NCBI GenBank assembly: GCA_949752795.1
Contig: OX457061.1
Location: forward strand, 29,392,425-29,456,424
Reading direction: 5' to 3'
DNA: 64,000 nucleotides
Origin: Hyperoodon ampullatus
Lineage: Eukaryota > Chordata > Mammalia > Artiodactyla > Ziphiidae
A program made the position numbers and the translations under genes. Positions 12,020 through 23,619 of this stretch are shown here, in pieces; the first letter of the stretch is position 1; each line of letters begins with the position of its first letter. Under the pieces are notes generated by a model. The model made no database searches, was not told the origin of the DNA, and worked only from the letters and a program-made list of their open reading frames with translations.

Positions 12020-12900
12020 AATCTGTAATCAAATGAAAAATTCCTAGGCATGCAAAGAAACAGGAAAAATAAGAATCATTACAAAGAAAAAGCAAACAAG
12101 AACTATAAAACTTTATAAATATTTCGAATAATTACATTACATATTTGTTATAAATATACAGAATAATACAAAGCAAGCTATGAACAAATTGTGGGTGGGG
12201 AGTTAGTAAAAAATGGAAGGACAATTGCAAAGGCAACAACAACAATGAAACTTCTAGAGATGAAAAATACACCATCTGAAATGAAAAATGCCTGGGTAAA
12301 AATAATTGACTATTAGAGACTGTGGGGGAAAAGTTCAGAGACTTTGGAGATGTAAAAATAGAAACTATCCAAAATGATGCACAGAGAGAGAAATAAACAT
12401 AGACTCAGTGACCTGTGGGAAAATTTCAAGTGGTTCGGTATGTATATAATTTGAGTCCAGAAAATAGAAAGGAATCAAGACAAAACCAGAAAGAATGACT
12501 GAAAATGCTCCAATTTTTATGAAAACTCTAACTCAACAAAGAAGCTCAACAAATCCCATGTGGGAAACACAGAACAAACAGAAAAACCCCAGAATGCATT
12601 CCAGGCGAAACATAATCAAATTGTAAATAATGGTAATAAAGAAAAAGATAATAAAAGCAACCTAAGAGACACATTACAGAAGAATGAAAGTTTTGAAGAC
12701 TTCTCATGAAAACTTATGCCATCAAGAAGACAATGAAATTGCATCTCTAAAGTGTTTAAAAGTTGGAAAAAAATCTGTCGGACTTGCACTTGATGTTAAC
12801 AGAAGTTCTTCAGGCAGAGAAAAAGACACTAAATTGGAATTTAGACCATATTTCTGCACTCCTTTTTTAGAAATTGATAGAAGAATAGATGAGTCAGTAA
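12020..12900 (+). pseudogene. Relic L1 ORF1
   Basis: Heavily decayed ORF1 of the old L1M. The best remaining frame (12684-12908, 74 codons) begins inside the C-terminal domain and includes the region matching the usual end of ORF1. Codons drift between frames and the ORF1-ORF2 junction has been deleted, so sequence passes from the ORF1 end directly into the late endonuclease domain near 12870. It is non-functional. Confidence 0.7.
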
Positions 12901-13840
12901 GGATTTAATAGACTTAGTAACACTGTGAATAAGTCAACCCACTTGACCTTTATAGAACTGTCCACGCAACAGCAGCAGAATACGTATTTTTTTCAAGATC
13001 ACATGGATAGCTCATGAAGACAGACAGTATTCTGGCCCATAAAAATAAATCTCAAGTTTAAAAATATTGAAATTATAAAGTATGGTCTCTAGCCAAAATG
13101 TAGTTAAGCTAGAAATTGATAGAAAGATCTAGAAAATTTCACATAATTCAAAATTTAAAAACATTTTTTAAATGACATTAATTAAAGAAGAGATCTAAAG
13201 GAAGTTAGAATTATTTTGAAGTGAATTAAAAGGGAAACAGGAGATATCAAAGTATGTGGGCAATTGTTAAAGCAATGCATAAAAGGATGTTTATAATGCT
13301 TGTTGTAGTAAAGAATAAAAGTCCAAAGTGATTGAGAATGTAGACAAAGAAAAGCAAAGTAAGCATAAAGTAAGCAGAATGAAAGTAATAATAAAAATGT
13401 GAACAGAAATCATTGGAATAGAAAAACAGAAAATAATAGAGAAAACCACTGATGCTAAGTAAGGGTTATTGGAATGGTCACTAAAATTGGTAGACATCTG
13501 AACAGAGTGATAAAGAAAAATAAAGACATAAGTTACTAATAAAAGGAATGAAAAATGAGATATCACTGTATAGAATAGTGACATTAGAAAGATAATGAGT
13601 GGGATGTTATTAAAATTTTATCTCAACATATTATACAACATAGATGAAATTTAAAAATTATTTAAAAGATACAAACAACCAAGGCTTACTCAAGAATAAA
13701 TAATGTGAAAAGCCTTTAATTTATAAAGAAAATGTAATTAATGAACAGTAAATTTTCTTGAAAGAAAACATCAAGTCCAGATGCCTTTACTGGTGGTTTC
13801 TCTTAAACACTTTAGGAAGAAATAATAAAAGTCTATATGA

Positions 13841-14048
13841 GGGCTTCCCTGGTGGTGCAGTGGTTGAGAGTCCGCCTGCTGATGCAGGGGACGTGGGATC
13901 GTGCGCCGGTCCGGGAGGATCCCACATGACATGGAGCGGCTGGGCCCGTGAGCCATGGCCGCTGGGCCTGCGCGTCTGGAGCCTGTGCTCTGCAACGGGA
14001 GAGGCCACAACAGTGAGAGGCCCGCGTAAGCCAAAAAAAAAAAAAAAA
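13841..14048 (+). mobile_element. CHR-type tRNA-Glu SINE, plus strand
   Basis: A full-length copy from gggcttccctggtgg to an A16-like tail at about 14032-14048. It is flanked by gtctatatga (13831-13840) and gtctatttga (14049-14058), a 10-bp target duplication with one mismatch. It sits inside the old L1M at the junction of endonuclease and reverse transcriptase sequence. Small open frames on both strands here are SINE readings. Confidence 0.96.
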
Positions 14049-15204
14049 GTCTATTTGAATTTTTCCCAACAGCGACCATCCCCAACTTATTTTATGAAAT
14101 CAACATTAACCTGATACTAAAAACATTACCAAGAAAAGAATAGTACTAATCAATATACGCTAAGAATGTAGACACCAAAATCATTAACAAATATTAGCAA
14201 ATCCTCTCCAGAATTATTTAAAACAGAAAATACTTGATGACTAAGTATGATTTATCCCAGAATTGCAAAATTGGTTTGCCATTAGAAAACCAAACAATAT
14301 ATTTCACTATATTAAGAAAATAAAGGAAAAACCATATGATTTTTTCAATTGGTGTATATCAAATATTTGACAGTATTCAATACCAATTCATAACAAAAAC
14401 TCTCAGCAAAGTAGGACTATAAGAAAAGTTTCACATCCCAGTAAAGATTATTCATGAACAACCTACAGCTAATGCCAAACTTAACAGTGACAAATTGAAC
14501 AGTTCCCCCTTAAAATTAGGGTAAGGCAGAGATATTGTCTGTATTCTCTTTTATAATCTAGGTCCTTCCTAGTAATGAGCAGTAAAAGGGAATAAAATGA
14601 AAAAATATTAGAAAGGAAAAAGTAAAACATGTAACAAATGATATGATTATCTATACAGCAATTCCTATGGAATCTACAAAAATGCTACTAGAATAAGTGA
14701 ATTTAGCAAGGTCACAAAATACAAGGCTACTTTGTAAAAATAAATTGTATTTATATATATTAGTAACAAGCAATTGGAAATTTAATTTTAAAAATACCAT
14801 ATTCAAGAAAGTCATGAAATACTGAGGAACAAATTTATTCAATTCTGTGCAAGAAAACTATAAAACCTCAAGGAGAGTAATCAAAGAAGACTTAAATAAG
14901 TGGAGAGATTCATCATTTTAATGAGTCAAGAGATGTTAAGATGTCAGATTTTCCTAAATTGATCCATAGATTCAATGCAAACCTAATTAAAATTCAAGAT
15001 TTATGTGAAAATTCAAAGGGATCTAGAATAGAAAATTTTCAAACCGAAATACAGTATTGGAAGACTTATATTAGCTGATTTTAAGACTTTCTATAAAGCT
15101 ACAGTAATCAAGAAAATGTTGGGTTAGGGTAAAAAGATATATACAGATAAATGAAATAGAGAGGTTAGAAATAGATTCACACATATATGGTCATTGATAT
15201 TTTG

Positions 15205-16974
15205 TTTTGTTTTTGATGCAAGTTCTTTTATTGTTATTTTCCTCACATCCATGAAGACAATATGTGATCCAGTCTTAATTCCTCAGCCTTCCACCACTAC
15301 CCACCTACCAAAAAATAGGTGCTATCTCTGTCTTCCCAGATAATTTAGTTAGGACTGTAATTAGCTTCCCCTTCACTCAGCCTGGAGTCAGGGAGAGTGT
15401 GGTGACAGATGATCATGAATGGAGAGATACATGGATAAGTTGAGAAGATCAGAATGGGAAGGAACCAGGAAGAGCTACTCTAGATACATCTTCCTCTTTC
15501 CATCCTAGCCTCTTGGGCATTAAGAAAAGGAATGACTGTCCATCAAGGTCAAGGTTTTACCCAACTAGACCAGAATATTAGCCATGAAGTAGCCCAATAA
15601 ATATTTTGGATGCTTAGCCTGTTTGCTGCCTGATTTTGAAAGGGTGCTGTGTGTCTGTAGACACTGTATTGGTCTTGGTATTCTTGTCCACAAACCCTTG
15701 GGCGAGGACTTGGATTGGTGGGAAAGGGATGGAAAGGGAGGACATGCCCTCCCTGGGAGGCAATTACAGAATGTCTCAGGGGATCAGTCAACTGGGCTTT
15801 GGGGCAAACATTACCCTGACAAGGCCAGGTCTGAGAATGGCTAACTCACAAATGCTTTTATTGAGTGGTACCCTCTGGAAGAGGACATCTAGGTTCCAGA
15901 GTAGTGGAGAAAGAGAGACATATAAGCACTGGGTAACCCCAGTGTGCTGGAGCTGGGTGGGTGCAAAGGCCATGGAGGGCATGGCTAGTGACTAGGGTCA
16001 TTGCTATGTTGAAAGTGTAATGGGCTAGTTGGAAGTAGGCAAAGCCCTGTGCCTACCTATCAAACGTCTGCCCATTATACCCTGAAGCATTTTGTAGTGG
16101 CCTGGCCCAGGGCTCAAGGTTGAGAGGGGTATGGACCCAGAATTCTCCTTCATTTTCCCTGAAACTGAAGCTGTCCAACAGAATGGGGAGGAGGTGGAGA
16201 GGACTTAGATCCTTCTCACAGGATAGCAAGGGCTGCAGGGGAACTGCTTCCACCCCATCCCCATGCTATCCAGAGCTAGGCTTGTGGATGGGCAGCAGAC
16301 AACTCCAGATACCCCTTTCCCTGGCACATCTTTGATGCTGAAGTTCTCAGTGGGCAGTGGTTGCAACCTAGGCCACCAGTTAGATTAATACTGTAGGATG
16401 AGATTCCCAGAATCTTGGCAGTGATGATGTGTACCCCTGCCCTTTCTGTATCTGTGTGTGGGCTGTGATTAGGCTCATGTCAACTGACCATTGATTGCCC
16501 TTTGTCTGGTCTTTCTCTGTAACCTTGGGCATCTTGGCACAGCATCAGATAGAGGTGAAGGTATGGCAGTGAAGTGTTTCCAAAACAAATACATTATTGA
16601 AGACAGAGTACATGACTTAGATTTAAGAGATAATCTAGGTCAGCTTCAGCCTGAAGGAGGGCCGGGTGGATCACCAGAATGGTAATGGCTGAGCTTATCA
16701 TAATTCAGGTGTTGTTTCTCCCTTCTTTTGGCAGGCCAAGGTTGGTGGTGGAGGGAGGGGAGTGGAGGGTGGAGTTTGCCTTGGGACCCCAGTTAAGGTT
16801 TCTGGAAGTGCCCATGCAAGGGGAGGAGAACAAACTTGGCAGGGTCTAGGCCCATAGTGGAAGAATAAGAATACAGGAACTTATTCTTATGGGATTGTAT
16901 GGGGAGAAAGGGCCAGAGCCAGAGATTGGCTGGTAAACTGATCTTCCGCAAATGTGTCTGTGATCATCTTCTCA
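15205..16974 (-). pseudogene. Probable 5'-truncated retrocopy of an mRNA 3' region
   Basis: This 1.77-kb block interrupts L1 sequence and is visibly G+C-richer than everything around it. On the minus strand it ends with AATAAA (15227-15232), about 14 bases later with gcatc, and then an A-rich tract broken by single C bases. That is how a polyadenylated transcript ends after insertion. A second AATAAA lies at 15857-15862 on the same strand. No frame above 80 codons exists on the minus strand and no protein motif was recognised, so it looks like mostly 3' UTR. The plus strand has a 119-codon frame (15636-15995) without recognisable features. No clean target duplication was found, and a few tens of bases of L1 are missing at the junction. 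The parent gene was not identified. The alternative is a unique-sequence insertion of another kind. Confidence 0.5.
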
Positions 16975-17040
16975 AGAAATAGTGCTAAAATAACTGGATG
17001 TTCATTTGAAAATAAATAAGTAAACCTCAAAACTTACCTC

Positions 17041-17092
17041 ACACCATGTACCAAAAAAAAAAAAAGAAAGAAAAAAAAAAGAAAAGAAGCTT
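17041..17092. repeat. A-rich low-complexity tract
   Basis: A-runs interrupted by single G bases within the L1M ORF2 region, probably an expanded A-tract of the element. Confidence 0.7.
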
Positions 17093-18431
17093 GGCATGGA
17101 TTATAGGCCTAATATAAGAACTTTAAGCTATAATACTTTTCAAAAAAATATAGGAGATAATCTTTATGTCCTTGTGTTAGGGAAAGATTTCTTAGATGTT
17201 CTTTAAAAATGAACTGTAAAAGAAAAAAGTGATAAATTGAACACCATCAGTAATAAATTTCCTTTTTCCTATTTGAAAGATACTTAAGAAATGAAAAGGT
17301 GAACCACAAACTGGGAGACAATATTTACAAAACATGTATTTGATAGGGGTCTCATATCCAGAATATGTAAAGAACTCTTGCAAATAAAAATGAGAAGATA
17401 AACCATATAAATTTGTAAAAATAGGAAAAAATATCTTGAAAAGAAACTTTGTCAATAAAGATACATGAATAACAAGCACATTAAAAGATATCTAAAATGT
17501 ACTCATCATTAGATAAGTACAAGTAAAGTCACAAGAAGTTACTACTACACATCAACTAAATTGGCTAAAATCAAACGGATTGACAATAACAAGTGTCATA
17601 GAGGATGTGGAACAACTCATCCTCTCATACATTGCTGGTGTGAATATGATATGGTATGACCACTTTTAGTCACATTTGGCACTTTTGTTAAGTATATACT
17701 TACTGTATAACCTAGCAATCACACTCCTATGTATTTACCAAAAGGAAATGAAAATACAGATCCATACAAACTTGTACACTAATGTTCACAGCAGCTTTAT
17801 TCCCAATTACCAAACAGTGGTAACAGCCAAAATTCCCACAAATAAATTAACTGTGAAAATTAACAAATTGTGGCACATACGATGAAATAGTACTTGGCAA
17901 TTTAAAGGAAAGAATCCTACTAATACACAAAACAACATGGGTGAATCTCAAAAGCTTTATGCTGTGTTAAAGAGGCCAAATTCAGAAGCCTACCTAATAT
18001 TTCATATTCTCGAAATGACAAAACTATGGTAATAGAAAAAAGATTGGTGGTTGCTCAGGCTAGCGGTGGTAGATGGGGATTGCCTTCACAGGAGCTTGAA
18101 GGACCTTTTTCGGGTGGTGGGAGCGTTCAACACTCTGTGATGATGGTTTCCTGGTCATCCACATTCATCAAAACCTATTGAATTGTAAAAGTAAAATAAG
18201 TGAATTTTATTGTATGTAAGTTAATTCAATAAAGTTGATTAAACGTTAAAAACTACAAAACAAAGAACAGGGCCATGTATTTATAAATGCCCAATCCTGA
18301 GTCTCATTAAGAGATACAAGCCAAGGAAGGTAGACTAAGAATTGGTGGTCCGAGAGCACTATACCATCATCAGAGTATATTAAATAATGACTGGCTTATT
18401 ATTATGTTGTATTTAAATTTTGTAGATTATT

Positions 18432-18485
18432 CTTCATTTCTTTCTTCTACTCCTCCTCCTTCTCCTCCTACTCCTACTTTTACTT
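18432..18485. repeat. Pyrimidine-rich (TCC)n-like tract
   Basis: Degenerate ctcctcctt / ctcctactcc repeats form a pure-pyrimidine stretch just before the antisense L1M fragment. Confidence 0.8.
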
Positions 18486-18509
18486 ATTTTCACACACCAA
18501 GGTTTCAGT

Positions 18510-19340
18510 GGTCTTCACTTTATTTTTGTACTGAAGTGTAGTATGCATAAAGCAATGTGAACAGGTATTATGAATATGGCTCAATGAATTTTCACAAAGT
18601 GAACACACATGTAACTGAGACTCAGATTATGAAATGTGGTACACCAATATCCCAGAATCATCTCCCTCATCATCCAATTCTAGCTACTAAACTCTCCCCT
18701 GACTTCTAACAGAATTAATTCATCTTGTCTGTTTTACTTTACCTGGTTGGAATAATAAAATATGTATTTTTATGTGATATTTTGCTTGGGATATTCATAC
18801 ATATCTTTGCATATACTTGTAGGTTATATGTTCTCATTGATGTATGTAAGACCAGCTATGTAATTTTCAGAAACCCTTTTAAAATTTATTAAGAATTTGA
18901 GATGGTGACAATGTAATAGTAAACCAAACAAGCACAAGGCCCTTTTGAGTGAAGGGCTCTATGTGACTTGCCAGGTGGCACTCAAGTGACACTGGCTCTG
19001 GCTGTACAGTATTTCATTGTGTGAATATACCATAATTTTAAAAACATGTATTGCTGATGAGCATTTGTGATGTTTTCAGTTTTTTGACTACTATTAATAA
19101 TGCTGCCATGAATATTTTAATTCTTTTAGATAAAATTATTTCTGTGTACATTTATATTGGATACATAATTGGACATGGAATTTTAGGTAATGGAGTATGC
19201 ATATATCCAGCTTTAGTACATAATTTAAAACGGTTTACCAAAATGCTGTGCTAACTTATACTCTCACTAGCAGTGAGAAGAGTTGCAGTTGTTCTATATC
19301 CTCACCAATACTTGGCATTTTCCATTTTTTCTATTTTAGG
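18510..19340 (-). mobile_element. Old antisense L1M fragment, interrupted
   Basis: The plus strand is the complement of an old L1 3' half. It has gctcaatgaattttcacaaa then gtgaacacacatgtaac, then cctgacttctaacag. After an inserted repeat it continues with gtgtgaatataccataattt, gatgagcatttgtgatgttt, atgctgccatgaatattttaa and cctcaccaatacttggcatt. It is diverged by many substitutions. A 67-codon frame (19051-19254) is a by-product. Confidence 0.82.
18847..19010. mobile_element. hAT-like DNA transposon remnant nested in L1M
   Basis: About 164 bases interrupt the antisense L1M. They contain tttattaagaatttgagatg, aaaccaaacaagcacaaggc, gaagggctctatgtgac and cactggctctg, in the order of an old non-autonomous mammalian repeat whose name was not assigned. 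The flanks gatgtatg (18839-18846) and gctgtaca (19011-19018) both correspond to one L1 site (gctgtata), an apparent decayed 8-bp duplication as made by hAT transposases. Confidence 0.6.
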
Positions 19341-19344
19341 GGAA

Positions 19345-20110
19345 AATTTCATAGGTAAATATGGTATTCCATTATGGTAGCTTGTTTTACGAAAATGGCT
19401 TCAGCAATTCTGCCTACATACATGCCTCTTTATGATATAACTATGGAAATAGTATGAAAAAAGTCACATATTAATATTGTATTTTTATTATGCCAAACAT
19501 ATATATTCTTACAGCCTCTATAATTTTTGAATGTATATTATTTCTTTGAATCTATAAGTTAATGATCCCTTTATTTCATCTGAAGTATTATTTAGTAGTC
19601 TTCAAGTAAGATTGTATTTTCTTCTCATTACTAGGCATTAAGCAAGGAATCTTGCTGGATTCTGTATTTTCATTCAAACAGGATTTATGATTTTTCTTAT
19701 TCTACAATGTTTACATGACTATTTCAGATTTTCTTCTCAGATGGTAGTTAGGTTAGAGTTTACTTCCCAGGCCTTAGGTTTGTAGAAGATTTTCATTATC
19801 TCTTCAGGAGCTAACTTGCATGTTAAATCTCTCTAATATTTTAAAACCTTAGAATATGTGGAAAATTCTTTTTCTCAGTATATACTGCTAACAGCAGTGG
19901 TCTCACATGAAACACTTTAGAAATTTGGACTAAAGAATCCACTTAGAATATGCTACATTTAGACCCCTATTCTGTGAATTTTATTTTAGTAATTTCACTT
20001 TCTGCCTAAAGGTGGAAAGATATCAACTGACAATGATTGGATAAAGTGGGATGGGAAGAGAGGAATCATTATGGCTGGCATTAAAAAAAATAGTGTAGAA
20101 GAGAAGTGGT
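19345..20110. other. A+T-rich sequence, nothing recognised
   Basis: No gene or repeat was recognised. Confidence 0.55.
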
Positions 20111-20115
20111 TGATT

Positions 20116-20147
20116 ATAAGAGATGCCATTTACCAAGGGCTTATATT

Positions 20148-20196
<49 letters not shown>

Positions 20197-20365
20197 GATG
20201 ATTCCTTTCAGTAGCCATGGAAGAAAGATGCTTGTATTTATACCTTACAGATGAGGAAACAGAAGTGTAGCAAGTTTAAATAACATGACCAAGTTTCCTC
20301 AGTTAATAGATAGCAAAAATAGAATATTTCCCAAGTATTATTTATTCCAAAGTCATATATTTTAA
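20116..20365 (-). mobile_element. MIR SINE (antisense), split by (TA)n
   Basis: The plus strand contains taccttacagatgaggaaac, agaagtgtagcaag and ataacatgaccaag, the complement of the MIR core. The outer part lies on the other side of the TA run. Diverged, as expected for this old tRNA-derived SINE. Confidence 0.7.
20150..20194. repeat. (TA)22 microsatellite
   Basis: Uninterrupted TA dinucleotides, probably length-polymorphic. They lie inside a MIR-like sequence. Confidence 0.97.
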
Positions 20366-23235
20366 GATTTTTAATATATAATGAGATGACATTTCCATCA
20401 GGGTGCTGGCAAATGAACCCAATATAAAATACCAATATTCCATAAAGTCAGGGTTTACAAAATGTGTATATATTTATAATTAAAATATGGTTAATTTATA
20501 AAATAACCCAAGGATTATTTGGTTCATAAAACTTTCTAAAATCACTGAATTCATAATGAGAATGCATTTATTTATATATCTGTATCTCAAAAGAAAAAAA
20601 TTTTTGGAAGATTAGGAGGTGATGTGAAATTAAATTATGATCTTGTATTTCTGTTTTTCCGAACTGTATAATGAGAGCAGTAGGCAGAATGAATGTGATT
20701 TCCAGGTGTGAGTTGAAAAGACAAACAGGTGATCTTACATTATTGAGCACAGTGAGCAGCTTATGATGACTAATGTTTTCATACAACCACCTGAAAGTAC
20801 TAAAACATGAATTAAAATGTCTAGTGTTTGATTTAATGTTACATTTCAGCACTGAATGCATGACTTTAATTGGGCTGTGCTTAGTTATTGAAACTACAGT
20901 TACATCATCAATACAAGCAAAGTTAATATAACATGTCCTTTTATTTCTTAAGATTAGTTGTGAAATCTGAGTGAAAGAATGACAACCCGAAATCTTCAAA
21001 CCTTTTAGTTCTCCCAAAAATGTCATATATATGAAAGCAAATGATTGAAATAGCAGCATGGGAAGTACATTATAATCGGGATTTGTTTTCTTCAGTCATC
21101 CTCAGGGTTTTTATAAATATTTAGGGAATATCTTATGTTAGAAATTGTAACATTTGAGTGTTAGAAGGTCATCTAGTATAACATCTTACTCGTCTAGATC
21201 AATCTGAGAATGTACCAGATGGCACGTTTTTCAGGGAACCTTAAACACAGCATTGCTCCAACCTCAGAAGTTATATCATAAAAAGACCTAGCTGACTCAC
21301 AACCTTCTCTAACATTCTCTCCATGGACCAGAGCCTTGGCAAAAAGCCATTCAACTGTTGGACAGGACTAATCATCAAAAAGTAGTTAGATACAAACCAA
21401 AATTGCTCTTTGTAACTATTCTAGTCTTAGGTCATTTTATTTGTTTTTTTAATTAATTGTCAAACGTTCATGAGGCAGAAACTTTAGTATTAGTTATTCT
21501 GTGATTATAATGGTTATCAACTGGGACAACAGCTCCCTCTAGAATTATTTTAGAAATCCTTAGGGTACTTGCTATTTTTCCCAGTGATTTTGGTGCATTA
21601 ATGACATTTTGTGATTAGATGCCAAGGATATTAGACAGATGCAAAAGGCAGAATATTCCTATACTTGGAAGAATTGACCCATGTTCCACACAGTTTTTCA
21701 GTGTCCCACTGGACATTCAATTAGATGAAGGCAAACTGTTAATAATTATCTGAGCTCTTATCCTAACGTACATAATTACTAAATATTTTTCCTGGCTTAA
21801 TATATGCTAAATTCTGCATGCAAGATAATAGACTACTATGTAGTTATAAAAATAATAATAAATTCTCTGTGGAAAAATCTCCAATATTTATTTTATATGA
21901 AAATGTTAGATATAGAACAGTATAAATACTAGACTCCATTTGGTATTAAATAAGAATGCATACTGTGTATGAAAATATCATATATGTTCCACACATATAC
22001 ACATATAAAGAAATGCTGGAAAGGTACATAAGAAACTGATAACAGGGATTACTTATGGATGGCATGGGGGAGACCTAGGCAAATATATGATAGTGGGCCT
22101 GAAAGAAAATATTAAACAAACAAGTGTGCGTATAATTTTATGGAAAATCTGACTGCATTACCTATTGAAATTAAGTAAAACCACTATGCATCAAACCTAT
22201 TTTTTAAAATTTGTTTTACGTTTTGTTGTCTTACTAAATTATCTAAAAAATATGATAAATGTCAGGGTTTTGTCAGTCTTCTCAGTAATACTGAATTCCA
22301 TAAAAGCACTTTCTGTAGCATTTTGATGAAAGATGTTGAATCCCAAATGTTTCCTGGTACAAGTGTTCCCTTACATGTAAAGGCAACAGAAAGGAAATAC
22401 TCATAGGTATTCAAAGGCTTAAAAATACGATTTCTGAGAAAGAAAAGTTAACTATCTCAGCTGTTTAAGAGATAAAACAAAACAGGAATTTAAAAAGAGG
22501 GAAGACATGATTTAGATGGAATGATTTTTTTATTGCATCACCAATTTATACCAAGTTAATGCTAGAAAACCCAAAAAATGTGATAGAAAGACAATAAAAT
22601 TAGAAATCCAACTTGTCTGGGTTTGGTTCTTCTTGCCCTATCTACAGAAGACGATCTAGTAAAGAATAATTCAATTTCTTTTTGCCTCAATTTCATTAAT
22701 TAAAATAGATAATGACAGATATTTCATAGTTATGCTTTTAGAATATAGTAAGAGTTGTGAAAGGTTTTGAAAATCAGCTGGATAATCTCTTTATAGCATC
22801 TTCATGCCATCCTATGTGTCCCCACTTCCATTATGTCTCTAACTCACTTTTTTTGCCTGATATTTAGTTTCAACCTGCCTAATTAGCAACATTTCCCCTG
22901 CCTTGCAAAACCCATCTCAAATTCTGCTTACGCAGTTAATCATCCCTGATGATACTAGACATCACTAATGATTTGTAACTGCCTTTTTACATTATCTAAA
23001 TCTTGCCATCATATTACTGTACTGGTTTATTATTAGTATATGTAATCTATTATTACTGCCCTATAATTTTCTCAATGAAAAAATAATGCCCATGAAAAGT
23101 GTCATTGATATGGCCAGAAAACATATGACATAATATCTTGAGAAAATAAAGTTTCAAAATTGTTTAAGGGGAATACTTTCAATTTTGTTTAAATATATCT
23201 GTGATTGTCTTCCCAATAATTTATAGCTCAATATA
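20366..23235. other. A+T-rich sequence with one unexplained long frame
   Basis: No SINE or young L1 was seen. A 163-codon minus-strand frame (20568-21059) is the longest in the window outside L1, but no domain, signal peptide or codon pattern supports a gene. It is treated under findings. Around 21150-21210 the words ttagaaggtcatctagtata resemble an old MIR-type repeat. No other feature was recognised. Confidence 0.5.
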
Positions 23236-23244
23236 ATTATGATA

Positions 23245-23615
23245 AAACATCAGATAAAACCAAATTGAGAGACATTCATCAAAATACTTGACCAATACTC
23301 TTCAAAAGTTATGAAATACAAGACTGAAGCATATTACAAACCTCAGAAGATTAAGAGGAAATAACAACTAAATACAATGTATCCTAGATAAAATCCTGGA
23401 ACCATAATACAACATTAGCAGAAAAATTGATGACATCTGAATAAAGTCTATAGTTTAGTTAACAGCATCAAAACAATGTTAATTTCATAGTTTTGATCAT
23501 TGTACCTTAAGATGTTAACCTTAGGGGAATCTGGGTGAAGTGTATACAGAAATTCTCTCTAGTGTCTTTGAAACTCAACATTAAGTCTAAACCTATATCA
23601 AACTAATAAGTAAAT
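23245..23615 (+). mobile_element. Old L1MC/L1M 3' end
   Basis: The order is gagagacattcatcaaaata with cttgaccaatactcttcaaa, then tgaataaagtctatagttta, then catcaaaacaatgttaattt, gatgttaaccttaggggaat and ctgggtgaagtgtatacaga. This follows the L1M 3' UTR, also seen at 57640-57975. It is strongly diverged, and the A-tail is not distinguishable. Confidence 0.75.
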
Positions 23616-23619
23616 AAAT

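Larger units (their letters stand above)
11990..18245 (+). mobile_element. Old L1M/L1ME element, interrupted twice
   Basis: An old plus-strand L1 is readable in pieces. ORF1 sequence lies at about 12020-12850 (aggcatgcaaagaa, cccatgtgggaa, gttcttcaggcagagaaaaa). It jumps by deletion to the end of the endonuclease domain (about 12880-13620), then reverse transcriptase (about 14070-15204), then the ORF2 C-terminus and 3' UTR (16975-18245). It ends with attcaataaagttgatt and a short A-tail. A SINE interrupts it at 13841-14048 and the non-L1 block at 15205-16974 splits the reverse transcriptase part. L1 sequence between ggtcattgat and cttctcaagaaatagtgct has been lost at that junction. There is no open frame and the 5' limit is approximate. 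Confidence 0.88.

Noticed and set aside
13758..14114. Coding frames of 73-118 codons on both strands
   Set aside because: They are produced by the G+C-rich CHR SINE body. Similar peptides appear at every other SINE copy (1618-1899, 28306-28527, 41461-41859, 45934-46323, 58735-59221, 62198-62532).
15636..15995. 119-codon plus-strand frame as a protein gene
   Set aside because: No domain, no signal peptide and no splice context. The block has transcript-end signals on the opposite strand.
20150..20194. TA run as an origin or regulatory element
   Set aside because: A simple microsatellite explains it, and there are comparable TA runs elsewhere in the window.
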